Source: Prosthecochloris sp. (lineage in GTDB: Bacteria > Bacteroidota > Chlorobiia > Chlorobiales > Chlorobiaceae). From it: a DNA stretch of 64,000 bases. Positions 52,396 to 63,100 of this stretch are shown here, piece by piece (the first letter of the stretch is position 1; the number at the start of each line of letters is the position of its first letter). Made by a program: the position numbers and the translations under genes. The stretch is from contig JADMLA020000039.1 of the NCBI GenBank assembly GCA_015482705.2, positions 80,778-144,777 of the forward strand, given 5' to 3'. A model generated the notes under the pieces. It ran no database searches. It saw only the letters and a program-made list of their open reading frames with translations, and had not been told where the DNA came from.

Positions 52396-54678
52396 ATGTA
52401 CACGGAACCTGAAGTAACGCTCGATCTTGCAAAAGAACACGGACTCAATGAAGAGGAATACCATACTATTCTCGATATACTGGGGCGCGTCCCTACGTTT
52501 ACCGAACTGGGTATTTTCTCTGTGATGTGGTCGGAACATTGCAGCTACAAAAACTCTATCGCTGTTTTGAAAACGCTTCCCAGAGAGGGTGGTGCTCTGC
52601 TCACTTCAGCGGGAGAGGAAAATGCAGGACTTGTCGACATTGGTGACAACCTTGCCGTTGCATTTAAAATCGAGTCGCACAACCACCCTTCTGCGGTCGA
52701 ACCTTATCAGGGTGCGGCAACCGGTGTCGGTGGTATACATCGCGATATCTTCACCATGGGAGCAAGACCGGTAGCCGCACTGAATTCACTTCGGTTCGGC
52801 TCACCTAAAGATCCGAGAGTGCGTTACCTTGTCGACGGTGTTGTCAGAGGCATTGGTGATTACGGTAATTCGTTCGGCGTACCTACTGTCGGCGGAGAAA
52901 TTTATTTCGAAGACGGTTACACAGGCAATCCTCTTGTCAACGCTATGTCTGTCGGTGTTGTGGAGCACGACAACACTGTCAGTGCAACTGCCGAAGGAGA
53001 AGGAAACCCGGTACTGATTGTCGGTTCGGCTACAGGAAAAGACGGCATTCACGGAGCGACCTTCGCTTCCGAAGATCTGAGTGAAGCATCCGAGGACAAG
53101 AGGCCCAGCGTTCAAGTGGGGGATCCTTTCGCAGAAAAACTCCTGCTCGAGGCAACACTTGAAGCAATTGCCACCGGACATGTTGTCGGCCTTCAGGATA
53201 TGGGCGCTGCGGGAATCACCAGCTCCACCTCGGAAATGAGTGCAAGAGGTATCGGAAAAAACGGCACCGGCGGGATAGAAATAGACCTGGATTTCGTTCC
53301 AGTCCGTGAAAACGATATGAGTGCTTACGAAATCATGCTTTCCGAGTCTCAGGAGCGGATGCTTGTCGTGGCAGCAAGAGGGTTTGAACAGGAAATCATC
53401 GACGTATACAAAAAATGGGATATTCATGCGGTCATGATAGGCAAAGTAACCGCGGACAACCTCCTCAGAGTCCGTCATCATGGCTCTGTCGTTGCTGAAA
53501 TACCTGCTGAATCACTCGTACTTGGAGGCGGAGCTCCAGTATATATTCGGGAAACCCTCGAAAAAAAACCTGACACTCCCCAAGCCGATTTCGTTCCGGA
53601 CAGCTCACTCGATCTTCGCTCGGTGAGTCTCAAGCTCCTCTCCAGACCGAATATCGCAAGTAAACAGTGGGTGTACCAGCAATATGACTCCATGGTTCAG
53701 ACGAATACCGTCACTTCCACCGGTCAAACCGACGCAGCAGTCATCCGCATCAAGGGAACACAAAAAGCGATAGCGATGAAAACGGACTGTAACGCCCGCT
53801 ACGTCTATCTCAATCCGAAAAAAGGAGGGATGATCGCAGTCGCCGAATGTGCGAGAAACATAGCATGCTCAGGAGCGACCCCGCTTGCCATAACCAACTG
53901 CCTGAATTTCGGAAATCCATACAAACCCGATGTCTATTATCAGTTCAAGGCATCTGTCGAAGGAATGGGAGAAGCCTGTAGGGAGTTCAACACTCCGGTT
54001 ACCGGCGGTAATGTAAGCTTCTACAATGAATCGTCTCTCACCGGTACGGCGATCTATCCCACTCCCGTTATCGGAATGATCGGACTGCTCGACAACATCG
54101 ATCACCTTACCGGTTCAGCGTTCAAAAATCCTGGTGACGCAATCCTTCTGCTTGGAGACCCGGAACTGACTCTCGATGGTTCCGAATATCTTGTCATGCA
54201 GTATGAAACTCCTGGTCAAGATGCGCCTTCCTTCGACCTGAATCATGAGCACAAGCTCCAAAATCTGCTTGTTTCTCTTGCGAAAACAGGACTTTTGCAT
54301 TCCGCACATGACATTTCGGATGGTGGATTGTTCACAGCACTTGTCGAAAAAGCCGTGCTCGAACAACACAATCCTCTCGGGTTTGCAGTCGACCTTGAAT
54401 CGAGTGAACAAAGCAGTTCATTCATTCAGGAGCTCCTTTTTTCCGAAGCCCAGGGACGTGTGCTCCTGAGCCTAGCACCTGAAAATGCCGTTAAAGTGAT
54501 CGATATGGCAAACAATCACGGTATTGCAGCAAAAGTCATCGGCCAGGTCAGAGAAAAAAACGCATCGATAGAGATCAACGGCAGACAAACACTTTCATTC
54601 ACCACTGAAGAGCTTTCAAGGGTCTATTACCAGGCGCTCGAGGAAGCGTTACATCTCGATGAACTTGAAATCATCTGA
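52396..54678 (+). CDS. purL: Phosphoribosylformylglycinamidine synthase subunit PurL
   Basis: A 760-aa small-type PurL: WSEHCSYKNS near the start, IESHNHPSAVEPYQGAATGVGG, DMGAAGITSS and TGGNVSFYNE. It makes FGAM from FGAR with ATP and ammonia delivered by PurQ, with PurS as a third subunit; neither gene is here. It lies 33 nt after secA and 6 nt before nnr. Confidence 0.97.
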   Translation: MYTEPEVTLDLAKEHGLNEEEYHTILDILGRVPTFTELGIFSVMWSEHCSYKNSIAVLKTLPREGGALLTSAGEENAGLVDIGDNLAVAFKIESHNHPSAVEPYQGAATGVGGIHRDIFTMGARPVAALNSLRFGSPKDPRVRYLVDGVVRGIGDYGNSFGVPTVGGEIYFEDGYTGNPLVNAMSVGVVEHDNTVSATAEGEGNPVLIVGSATGKDGIHGATFASEDLSEASEDKRPSVQVGDPFAEKLLLEATLEAIATGHVVGLQDMGAAGITSSTSEMSARGIGKNGTGGIEIDLDFVPVRENDMSAYEIMLSESQERMLVVAARGFEQEIIDVYKKWDIHAVMIGKVTADNLLRVRHHGSVVAEIPAESLVLGGGAPVYIRETLEKKPDTPQADFVPDSSLDLRSVSLKLLSRPNIASKQWVYQQYDSMVQTNTVTSTGQTDAAVIRIKGTQKAIAMKTDCNARYVYLNPKKGGMIAVAECARNIACSGATPLAITNCLNFGNPYKPDVYYQFKASVEGMGEACREFNTPVTGGNVSFYNESSLTGTAIYPTPVIGMIGLLDNIDHLTGSAFKNPGDAILLLGDPELTLDGSEYLVMQYETPGQDAPSFDLNHEHKLQNLLVSLAKTGLLHSAHDISDGGLFTALVEKAVLEQHNPLGFAVDLESSEQSSSFIQELLFSEAQGRVLLSLAPENAVKVIDMANNHGIAAKVIGQVREKNASIEINGRQTLSFTTEELSRVYYQALEEALHLDELEII

Positions 54679-54684
54679 CAGCAC

Positions 54685-56280
54685 ATGCAGCCTATTCTGA
54701 CAGCGAAAGAAATGAGCCGGGCCGACAAGGCTGCTATTGAACAGTTGCATACGGACGAATCGAGACTTATGGAACTTGCCGGGCGTGAAGCATCCCGGAT
54801 CGTCTATAAATCCTTTGCCCCCGAAGAAACCGGCCTCGATGGGTTCGTATTTTTGATTGTCTGCGGAAAGGGTAACAACGGCGGAGACGGTTTTGTTCTT
54901 GCGAGGCATCTGCTCAATCTCGGGGCAGTTGTCGACCTTATCGTCGTTTACCCTGTCGCTGCTCTTTCAGCGCTGAACCGGCATGGCCTTGCAATTCTGG
55001 AAGCCTATTCCTCCAACACCGAAAACATCCGGATTTTCAAAAGTCACGAAGAAGCATTGCCATTCGTGGCAGAACGCCATTACAGCTGCGTTGTCGACGC
55101 TATTCTCGGAACGGGCCTGAACCTGAAAAAAGAAGGTGATGCACTCAAAAACCCTGTCAAACAGGCCGCGGAGCTCATCAACAGCATCCGTGAACGAAGC
55201 CAGGCCGTTACCGTTTCCCTTGACCTTCCCAGCGGACTCGACGCCACCAGCGGCGTTGCATCCTCTCCAGTGGTACAGGCTGATATTACCGTCTGCATGG
55301 GTTACTTGAAAACCGGCTTTTTCTTCAATTCAGGACCTGGAGTTTGCGGAGATATACACACTGCCGAAATTTCGATCCCGGAATTTCTTGTCAGGCAATC
55401 ACAGTGTCATCTTGTCGACAAAGAATTTGCCTCTGATAACTTCCTTCTCCGTGATCCGGGAGAAGCAAAGCACAATAACGGTAAACTGCTCGTCATAGCC
55501 GGCTCGCAGCACAACAACAGTTCCATGCTCGGGGCTTGCCTGCTCGCCACGAAAGCTGCTGTCACCAGTGGCGCGGGCTATGTCTGCGTCTCACTGCCAG
55601 TGGAACAGACAGGGCCATTACACACGTACGTTCCTTCTGCAACAGTAATCGGCAGAGACTTCGATTCTCTTCGCGAAAAAGCCTTCTGGGCGGACGCGAT
55701 CGTCATGGGATGCGGACTTGGCAGGGAAAACGACACCGTTTCACTGGTACAGAAACTCCTTGCGGACCCGGTAGTTGCATCGAAAAAGCTTGTCCTCGAT
55801 GCAGATGCCCTCTTTGCTCTTTCGCAAAACGATTTCTCTTTCGACAAACAGCATTTTCAAGATATTCTGATCACTCCCCATGCCGGTGAATTCAGTAGAC
55901 TCACCGGACTTAGTGTCGATGAAATACTAACCGCTCCTATGGAAACCGCTCGCGGGTTTGCTGCGAAAAACAAAGTTAACCTGCTGCTAAAAGGCAATCC
56001 CACCTGTATAGCCCGACCTTCGGGAGACACTCTGATCAACAATACCGGAACAGAAGCCTTATCGACAGCCGGAACGGGAGATGTACTGTCCGGTATGATC
56101 GGCGCATTTGCAGCCAAAGGTGTAACCACTTTTCATGCAGGTGCTGCTGCTGCATGGTTTCACGGTCGTGCTGGCGATCTTGCAAGCGATATTTCAAGCC
56201 TTGTATCGTCCGAAGATGTCCTCGACTCCATCCCAGCAGCTATCAGTGAAGCGTTCGATATCGAAGAACTACCGGAATGA
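54685..56280 (+). CDS. nnr: Bifunctional NAD(P)H-hydrate epimerase/dehydratase
   Basis: A 531-aa fusion: N-terminal YjeF_N epimerase (1-225; GKGNNGGDGFVLARHL) and C-terminal ADP/ATP-dependent dehydratase (about 240-525; LITPHAGEFSRLTG, GTGDVLSGMIGAFAAKG). Together they repair hydrated NAD(P)H. Last gene of the secA-purL-nnr run. The 56 nt before the next, convergent gene hold no terminator that I can see. Confidence 0.95.
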   Translation: MQPILTAKEMSRADKAAIEQLHTDESRLMELAGREASRIVYKSFAPEETGLDGFVFLIVCGKGNNGGDGFVLARHLLNLGAVVDLIVVYPVAALSALNRHGLAILEAYSSNTENIRIFKSHEEALPFVAERHYSCVVDAILGTGLNLKKEGDALKNPVKQAAELINSIRERSQAVTVSLDLPSGLDATSGVASSPVVQADITVCMGYLKTGFFFNSGPGVCGDIHTAEISIPEFLVRQSQCHLVDKEFASDNFLLRDPGEAKHNNGKLLVIAGSQHNNSSMLGACLLATKAAVTSGAGYVCVSLPVEQTGPLHTYVPSATVIGRDFDSLREKAFWADAIVMGCGLGRENDTVSLVQKLLADPVVASKKLVLDADALFALSQNDFSFDKQHFQDILITPHAGEFSRLTGLSVDEILTAPMETARGFAAKNKVNLLLKGNPTCIARPSGDTLINNTGTEALSTAGTGDVLSGMIGAFAAKGVTTFHAGAAAAWFHGRAGDLASDISSLVSSEDVLDSIPAAISEAFDIEELPE

Positions 56281-56336
56281 TTGGCTGTCGAGCTGCAACA
56301 TACAGTCATACAGCATTCCGGTTTTTTGAAACCCGC

Positions 56337-57548
56337 CTAATCGTCTTGTGATCTCAGAAACTTCCTGACATTCCGTGCAGCCTGGCGGATTCTTTCCTCG
56401 TTTTCAATCAACGCTATCCTGACATATTCATCACCGTAAGGCCCGAATCCTACACCGGGACTGACTGCTATCTTCGCTTTCTTCAGCAGCTCTTTACTGA
56501 ACTCCAGGCTGCCGAATTCACGGAACGGTTCCGGAATTCTCGCCCACACGAACATCGAGGCCCTCGGCTTTTCGATATGCCAACCCGCATTTGTAAAGCT
56601 TCTCACAAGGACATCCCTGCGTTTTCGGTACGTTTCTCGTATTTCGTCAACGCAGTTCTGATCTTCGTTCAACGCTATGGTTGAAGCAACCTGTATCGGA
56701 GTGAACATTCCATAGTCAAGCCAACTCTTGATTCGTGTAAGAGCCCCGACAAGTTTCGGATTACCGACAAGAAACCCTACCCGCCAACCGGCCATGTTAT
56801 AGGTCTTCGAAAGCGTATAGCTTTCAACAGCGACATCCTTCGCTCCTGGAACCTGAAGAATCGAAGGCGCTGAATATCCGTCAAAGGTTATCTCAGCATA
56901 CGCAATGTCACTTATGATATAGAATCGTTCTTTACGTGCTATAGCAACAAGTTTTTTATAAAAATCAAGCTCGACTGTCGCCGTTGTAGGGTTGTTCGGG
57001 AAATTGACAACCAGATATTTTGGTTTGGGAGATGATTCACGCATGGCTGTCTCGATATTGCGAAAAAAAGCATCCTCGTCAAGCGTATAACCATCGTTCA
57101 GCACCAAACGGAAACGGTGAACATTTCCACCGGCAAGAATAAAGGCCTGGGAATGAATGGGATAACATGGATCGGGAACCATGGCGACATCACCGGGATT
57201 GATAATTGCCTGTACAAGGTTTACATATCCTTCTTTCGACCCCATCGATGCGACAACTTCGCTATCCGGGTCGAGCTCGACTCCGTATTTTTGGAGATAC
57301 CAGCTACAGATTGCCAGGCGAAGTTTATAAATACCCTTTGAAACAGAATATCCATGTGTCCTTGGTTTCTGTACACTGTCAACAAGCTTGTCAATTATGT
57401 GTTGGGGTGTTTGACCGTCGGGATTTCCCATTGAAAAATCTATAACATCCTCTCCAGCACGCCTTTCGGCCATTTTCAGCTCATCAACCGCAGCAAAAAT
57501 GTATTTTGGAAGCCGCTTTATCTTTTCAAACTCGATTTCATCAAACAT
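56337..57548 (-). CDS. PLP-dependent aminotransferase, AlaC-like
   Basis: A 403-aa fold-type I aminotransferase: FSMGNPDGQTP, NFPNNPTTATVELDFY, the PLP-lysine in YTLSKTYNMAGWRVGF and the C-terminal Arg motif YVRIALIENEERI. It fits the glutamate-pyruvate (AlaC/AlaA) group or a related DapL-like branch; substrate not certain. The start at 57548 is chosen over an upstream ATG (57581). The 230 nt between it and the maturase gene hold no gene I trust. Confidence 0.9.
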   Translation of the reverse strand: MFDEIEFEKIKRLPKYIFAAVDELKMAERRAGEDVIDFSMGNPDGQTPQHIIDKLVDSVQKPRTHGYSVSKGIYKLRLAICSWYLQKYGVELDPDSEVVASMGSKEGYVNLVQAIINPGDVAMVPDPCYPIHSQAFILAGGNVHRFRLVLNDGYTLDEDAFFRNIETAMRESSPKPKYLVVNFPNNPTTATVELDFYKKLVAIARKERFYIISDIAYAEITFDGYSAPSILQVPGAKDVAVESYTLSKTYNMAGWRVGFLVGNPKLVGALTRIKSWLDYGMFTPIQVASTIALNEDQNCVDEIRETYRKRRDVLVRSFTNAGWHIEKPRASMFVWARIPEPFREFGSLEFSKELLKKAKIAVSPGVGFGPYGDEYVRIALIENEERIRQAARNVRKFLRSQDD

Positions 57549-57778
57549 GTCTTGTTCAGTAACAAATTCATAGAAAAACAAAAACTAATCTTAAAGAAAA
57601 AGAATGACACGACAAATAGATTATTGCCGTCCACTGCAATCAAAAATTGAAAGGCAAACAATACCACCGATGATCCGCTCTTGCTCATTTTACACGCGGA
57701 AACAGCGCAGTTGCTGCTGCTCATAACAACGCCCATAACAACGCTCCGCTTGTCCCGATTCAATCCGAATCTCTTACA

Positions 57779-59359
57779 TTATGCACCGATAAAGCAAAAT
57801 GGATCTTTTTCTTTGAAAGGATCGAGCCCCATACCGTGAACAACAGCCATACATCCGCCACAAACCGGGCGAAGCCTGCATGCCCGGCAGGTTTCAGGCC
57901 CATTTCTATACCGTTGCGCTTCCGATGACTCGTAAATAGTCAAAAAATCTTTTTGAAGAATATTACCGATAAATGAAGGAAACTTCCTGCAAGCGTGCAC
58001 CTCTCCGTCAGGCAGAAGGGCTACGAAATTGAACGCGGCACCGCACCCGAAACCTGTACACCCCCCGAAAGGTGATAAACCTCGTTGTTCACGAAGTATA
58101 TTGATAAGGTTATCTTTCAGACCCATTACCGGATTGTCAACAGCCGCAGTAACATACTTTTCCAGAAACCGCCTGTAGGCATCCCTGTCAGGAAGTGAAA
58201 GACCCGCTCCTTCACCAACTTGGGAAAGACGGTTGAACGTGAAATAATCAGCCTTGTGCCGCAATATCTCTGCAAGAGGAAGCACCTGATCGATGTTCGC
58301 ATCGGTAAGAGTGAGCATGACGGCTGAAGAGATCTCTTTTTCCCGAAGAAGATCGAGAAACCCCATCACTTTACGGTAGTACCCTTGTCCTCTGATACAA
58401 TCGTTGTGTGACTCCAGTCCCTCCAAACTAACCTGAAAATATTCAGGTGAACCGATATCACAAAGATACTGCAACGCATCGGCAGCAACGGCGTTACCGA
58501 GCAAAGAGGTTTGAAATCCTTTATCTATTGTAGATGCGTACAAACTGAAAAAATGAGGTGACATGAAAGGATTTCCACCAGAAAAGCAAATGTGGCCCCG
58601 CACATTCTTTTCCCGGCAAAAACGTTCAAAGTCATCGATGATCCATAATCCCTGATCAACTGTCAGTGGTGAACGTTTCTCTCTGTCATAACAATGCTTG
58701 CAATGTAAATCACACGCATTGGTAATGTGCCACTGCAGGGTAAAAGCAGATGCGGTACAATACCGTTTGGGGATATTTTCTCCTTCAGGAAATCCCTGCA
58801 GTGTACGTGAAACAAGATAAGGTGCTTTGAGAACCACACCTTTACGTGCAGCGTAATCAACGGCCTGATTGACGACTCTCAGACGATATCCTTGTAGTTC
58901 GGGTTCATCCTCCGAGAGAAATTTCAGTGCGAGCAGCATCTGCTCGTCTGCCTTCTCAACATAGAGTTTTCCCGACTCCGGTCCTTTCCATACAAGTATC
59001 CAGCCTTCTTCTTTCTCGATAGAACCGGATTGTAATGATATCTGCTCTTTGAAAAACGGGGTTACATCGTTCTTTACCGGAACAATCTGCAATAAGGGAT
59101 TGATTATTGCACCATGAGACGGACGGCCGAACTCTTTCTCCATGTGTTCTACGTTCCAGCAGGCATATTCGACACTGGCCAGATCGATAAGAAAAGCAAG
59201 ACTCGAAGAACAAGAAAAATTACAGCGTAAATAATCAAGGAAAATTTCTGGACTTGCTCCAGATGGTTGCCGTATTTGACTGCCGGATTGTATGCCATTC
59301 ACTTCCCCGTACATCAGAGTCAGGGGAAAAATCTTTTCAACAGGAGCTGCTGTAGCCAT
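57779..59359 (-). CDS. sbtM: Radical SAM/SPASM peptide maturase, SbtM-like
   Basis: A 526-aa radical SAM enzyme. Residues 1-200 form a long N-terminal region, with a stretch near 110-175 (GWILVWKG...KLYVEKADEQ) that may be a peptide-recognition element. The radical SAM motif is CDLHCKHC (216, 220, 223), with CFSGGNP (258-264). The C-terminal SPASM-like region has Cys434, 439, 457, 491, 494, 500, 503 and 522 for auxiliary [4Fe-4S] clusters. From memory, this layout and the HITNACDLHCKHCYDR pattern match the maturase SbtM of the thio(seleno)oxazole peptide family. A matching Cys-rich precursor lies upstream on the same strand. It would modify the precursor's cysteine motifs; the chemistry is inferred. 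Confidence 0.85.
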   Translation of the reverse strand: MATAAPVEKIFPLTLMYGEVNGIQSGSQIRQPSGASPEIFLDYLRCNFSCSSSLAFLIDLASVEYACWNVEHMEKEFGRPSHGAIINPLLQIVPVKNDVTPFFKEQISLQSGSIEKEEGWILVWKGPESGKLYVEKADEQMLLALKFLSEDEPELQGYRLRVVNQAVDYAARKGVVLKAPYLVSRTLQGFPEGENIPKRYCTASAFTLQWHITNACDLHCKHCYDREKRSPLTVDQGLWIIDDFERFCREKNVRGHICFSGGNPFMSPHFFSLYASTIDKGFQTSLLGNAVAADALQYLCDIGSPEYFQVSLEGLESHNDCIRGQGYYRKVMGFLDLLREKEISSAVMLTLTDANIDQVLPLAEILRHKADYFTFNRLSQVGEGAGLSLPDRDAYRRFLEKYVTAAVDNPVMGLKDNLINILREQRGLSPFGGCTGFGCGAAFNFVALLPDGEVHACRKFPSFIGNILQKDFLTIYESSEAQRYRNGPETCRACRLRPVCGGCMAVVHGMGLDPFKEKDPFCFIGA

Positions 59360-59643
59360 AGATTGACTCTCGCGTCAAGATCAATAATAACGTTACTTTA
59401 TCATGGATGAAGAATCCATCGATATACAAAATGGAAAAAACACGTCAGAGAGAGAAAAAGAGGAACGATGCTTTCTCGAAAAGGATTGTAAGAGTTCTCT
59501 TTCCAGTCATCCTTTGGCCTATACTGAAAAGCCATCTAACGTATAACCTTTGCCATTTACCCCTTTACCTTTTGTCTTTTCGATTGACAAGGTGTGGCAT
59601 GGACTCTCTTCCGATGACTGATGTACTTCTGATTGATAGCCAT

Positions 59644-59677
59644 AAGGCTGTCTCAGTAGCAAAATTGAGACAGCCTT
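59644..59677. repeat. GGCTGTCTCA palindrome between sbtA and sbtM
   Basis: A perfect 12-bp stem AAGGCTGTCTCA / TGAGACAGCCTT with a 10-nt loop, 51 nt after the sbtA stop and 285 nt before the sbtM start. No T-run follows on either strand, so it would act as an RNA-stabilising or partial stop structure rather than a strong terminator. The rest of 59360-59727 holds no gene I can support. Confidence 0.75.
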
Positions 59678-59727
59678 CGTGGGAGTCGATAAAAAAGTGT
59701 TCAGAACTCTGATCTTCGATATGAATG

Positions 59728-59988
59728 CTACTCGCTCGAGCCCTCACCAGCCGCTGCATCATCTTTCATACCGGCACACGACCCTGTACCATGAGCTGAA
59801 GTATCTTCCATCCCCGAGCATGAACCGGTCCCTTTGGAGGCGTCTCCGCCTTCAACCTTCTCGGTTTTACTGCAACTTCCTGCACCGCAACTACCATTTG
59901 CCTTTTGACAACCTGTGAGGGTTACGCTTGTCACAAGACCGGCAATACTCAAACCGGCGAGAACTTTTTTCATTGCGCTTTTGTCCAT
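59728..59988 (-). CDS. sbtA: Cys-rich RiPP precursor peptide, SbtA-like
   Basis: An 86-aa precursor. The N-terminal MDKSAMKKVLAGLSIAGLV leads to TLTGC (Cys27), which resembles a lipobox. Then come GSCGAGSC (Cys34, Cys39) and two spaced GTGSC(S/A)GM units (Cys57, Cys71), with a Glu/Ser tail. The KKVLAGLSIAGL leader and the GSC motifs are, from memory, those of SbtA-family thio(seleno)oxazole peptides; the stop is TAG and no Sec codon is used. AGGAG lies eight nt before the ATG, ruling out an upstream GTG. It is followed by the maturase gene sbtM and preceded by the FAD/Fe-S fusion gene on the same strand. Confidence 0.82.
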   Translation of the reverse strand: MDKSAMKKVLAGLSIAGLVTSVTLTGCQKANGSCGAGSCSKTEKVEGGDASKGTGSCSGMEDTSAHGTGSCAGMKDDAAAGEGSSE

Positions 59989-60167
59989 AGGTCTCACTCC
60001 TCTGTTTTTGGTTGATGAGAACTGTTAACACCATATCAGAGGCATACACACTCATACATACAATATACACAAATGAAACAGGAATGAACAAAATCTCGAT
60101 TGCCGACCACCCCTCTTCCGATAGAGATCAGACCTCAACTGAAACATCCGCAAACGGATTACACATT

Positions 60168-63100
60168 TTAAAACCTTATGGCCGTGGCTTTCAGTGCCTG
60201 TTCCTTAAAACGGGTTTTCCATGCTGAACCGGATATCATTTCGGCGATTGCAACAGTAATATGACGCGGCTCCACACCCAAATCCCCGTTTCTTCCAAGT
60301 CCCTGAACACATGAAGGACAATTGGTCAGAATAACGTTCTCTCCAGTCTCTTCTTGTACCTCACTGATTGCGTTTCTTTTACGCTGAAGCATTGAATCGG
60401 TAATGTCAGGCCTAGAAAGAGCAAGTGTTCCTGCCTCCGAACAGCAATGATCGACAGGAGTCACTTTTCCGAACCCGCCTAATTCTTTCAACGTCCCCAA
60501 GGCTTTCCCTCCAAGGGAATCATGGCACGGTGCATGGTACATGCAATGGTGGTCACCATTCAGCCTGAGCCCTCGGGTCACCGCATAGCTCGTAACATCT
60601 ACGATGGTTCCACCGAACAACTTCCTTGTCTCCATGCCATCCAGAGCCTCCATACACGTCCCGCAGGAAACCACGCATGCATCAAAATCCAGATAAGCCA
60701 GCATTTCCTGAATCTGGGTAAAGATAACCGTATTGCGTAGCACAATTTTTGAATGCTGTTCGTTCTGGGCATTAACATGGGCTGGAAACCCGCAACACAG
60801 AAAAGGAGGTGGAAGCACCACCCTTACCGCTGTTTCGAGCAGCAAGTGAATCGACGCCATTGCAATGGATGAATGCAGTCTTTCCGATCCACAACCGGGA
60901 AAATAAAAAACCGTTGCAACTGCATTCTTCTCCGGCTCGAAAACCAGCGCCTGATCAGGATCGCAATGTGGAATGAGATCACGCAATGTTTCATCGGGTA
61001 CCTGAGGTACCGCCGAACTCACCATCTTCAGTGGGTAAAAAGAAGACAGGGCTTCCATCGATTGCAGAGGCTGTGTAATCCTGTTACCAGCACGTAATGC
61101 AGCACTGCCGGCACGTAAAACACCTTTGCGAAACACCTTGTTGACAAGTGAAGAGCGGCTTTCAAGGTATTTCAACGTCATCTGCGTAACAGCTGAAAAA
61201 TGCTTGTATCCCCTCGATTCAAGAATATCCCGCTCGAGTACGGATACCTCACCTGTATCGATATCGACAGGACAGGGTTTCAGGCATTTATGGCATATGG
61301 TGCAATGATCTGCAACATCTTCCAGCCATTGAAGCAGCTCAAATTCAGTCGACCGTTCACGCTGAGCCACATAGAGCAAGGCTTCGATGAGCGAACCGAT
61401 TGCAAGGTTCTTGTTTCTCGGGTGGTAAAACATCCCTCGTGCAGGATAAAAAACACAACAATCTGTTTTGCACTTGCCACAACGAATACAGAAATCTACA
61501 TGCTTCGACAACTCCTCGATCTTGGCCCTTTTGAGAATCTGAGCTTCGAGTTCAAGGAGATTGAAAGAAGGTGTGAAGATATGATCGAGGACCTCGAGAT
61601 CATCGAGTTTTCCAGGATTCATCATCCGGTCGGGATCGATCGTTTTTCTGTATGCAGAAAGCTCATCGATCCGCTCCCTATCCATATACTTGAGCTTTGT
61701 AACACCGATACCGTGTTCACCGGAGACAACACCACCGAGCGAAACAACTTTTTCCATCACCTTGTCGACAACGTGATCGGCACGTCGAAGCATCGGTTGA
61801 TCGTTCGACAGAACCGGAATATTGACGTGAACGTTGCCATCACCGGCATGCATGTGTGTCGCAATGACAATGCGCCGGTCCCTGACATACTGAAACGAAT
61901 CGTCAAGCGCCGATACGATATGGGGATAACCGTGAAAAAGCTCATTGAGCTTGTTTCTGAACTCCTGTATTTCCGAAAGAGAACGAAGAGCGTTTTCATC
62001 AGCCGTCTTCAGCTTTTCCCTCGTCACGTCACACAATTCATCCGCGGGAGACATCTTCGCCGCAAACTGTTCGCCATCTTCTTCAACGGTAGTATCATGA
62101 AGCAACGTAAGAGCACTGTCAATGAAACCAAGCTGGGAGTACCGTTCTTCTTCGATATTCAAAGCATCGACGAAGCGGGCGAATTCAGCAAGGGCATCGA
62201 GAGGAATGACGATATCTTCATTCAGCTTGAATGCGTTGGTTCTCCTTGCAATCGCACTGAGCTTTTTCCTGTCGGACCAGAAACGCCTCGCTTCTTCAGC
62301 GTCACGGGCAATAAAAAGCAAGGTATTGGGATGCTTTTCGAGCAGTTGTTCAACTTTTGTCACCCCCTCCTGCACCGAATCCCGATCATGTCCGGCGATA
62401 TCGATCAGAAGCACCGCTTTCGGCGTGCTTGTCCGAGCGGCCTTGACCTTGTAATCAATGGCCTTTATATATTCATCATCGAAATGTTCCAGAGCGAGCA
62501 ATGCCTCGGAATCATCTTTGGGAAGTGGGAAAATACGCGACAATTCAACGATAACTCGGCTCGCCTCATCCATGTCAGGGCCAAAAAATTCAAGGCAGAG
62601 TGTCGTTGTTTCCTCATATTTCGGGTAGAGAACAAACAGCGCCGAAGTAATCACGCCATCGGTCCCTTCTTTCTGCAAACCCGGAACTCCACCCAGTGTC
62701 TTGTTGGTAATATCCTTCCAAAGTCCCTTTTTACGGATATCGGTACCCCGAAGCTGTATCTGTTTGATTGGCTTCGCCGTACCATCAAGAACCTCATAGG
62801 TAACGGTATCGTCAGGCAGAATTTTGCGAAGCCTGTGATCGGTTCTGCGAACTCTCCAGCGTTCCCCAGAAGGCATTGCCATCTCCCACTCAAGAAGATT
62901 GTCGATGCATGTTCCCCAACGAACCGCTTTTTTCCCACCCGCATTTTCCGCGATGTTTCCGCCGACTGTACAAGACCATTCGCTCGTCGGATCCGTAGCA
63001 AAAACAAGGCCTTTCTCAGCGGCATAATCCATGGCTTTTTCGGTAACGACACCAGCCTCAACCTCTATAACGGGAGCGGAAACACGCTCCCCGCCGTCGA

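Noticed and set aside
57518..57763. 81-codon minus-strand frame between sbtM and the aminotransferase, with SSSNCAVSACKM
   Set aside because: Considered as a second precursor peptide because of its Cys motifs, but the C-terminal half is low-complexity Phe/Leu-rich, it overlaps the aminotransferase start, and it has no ribosome-binding site or leader like sbtA.
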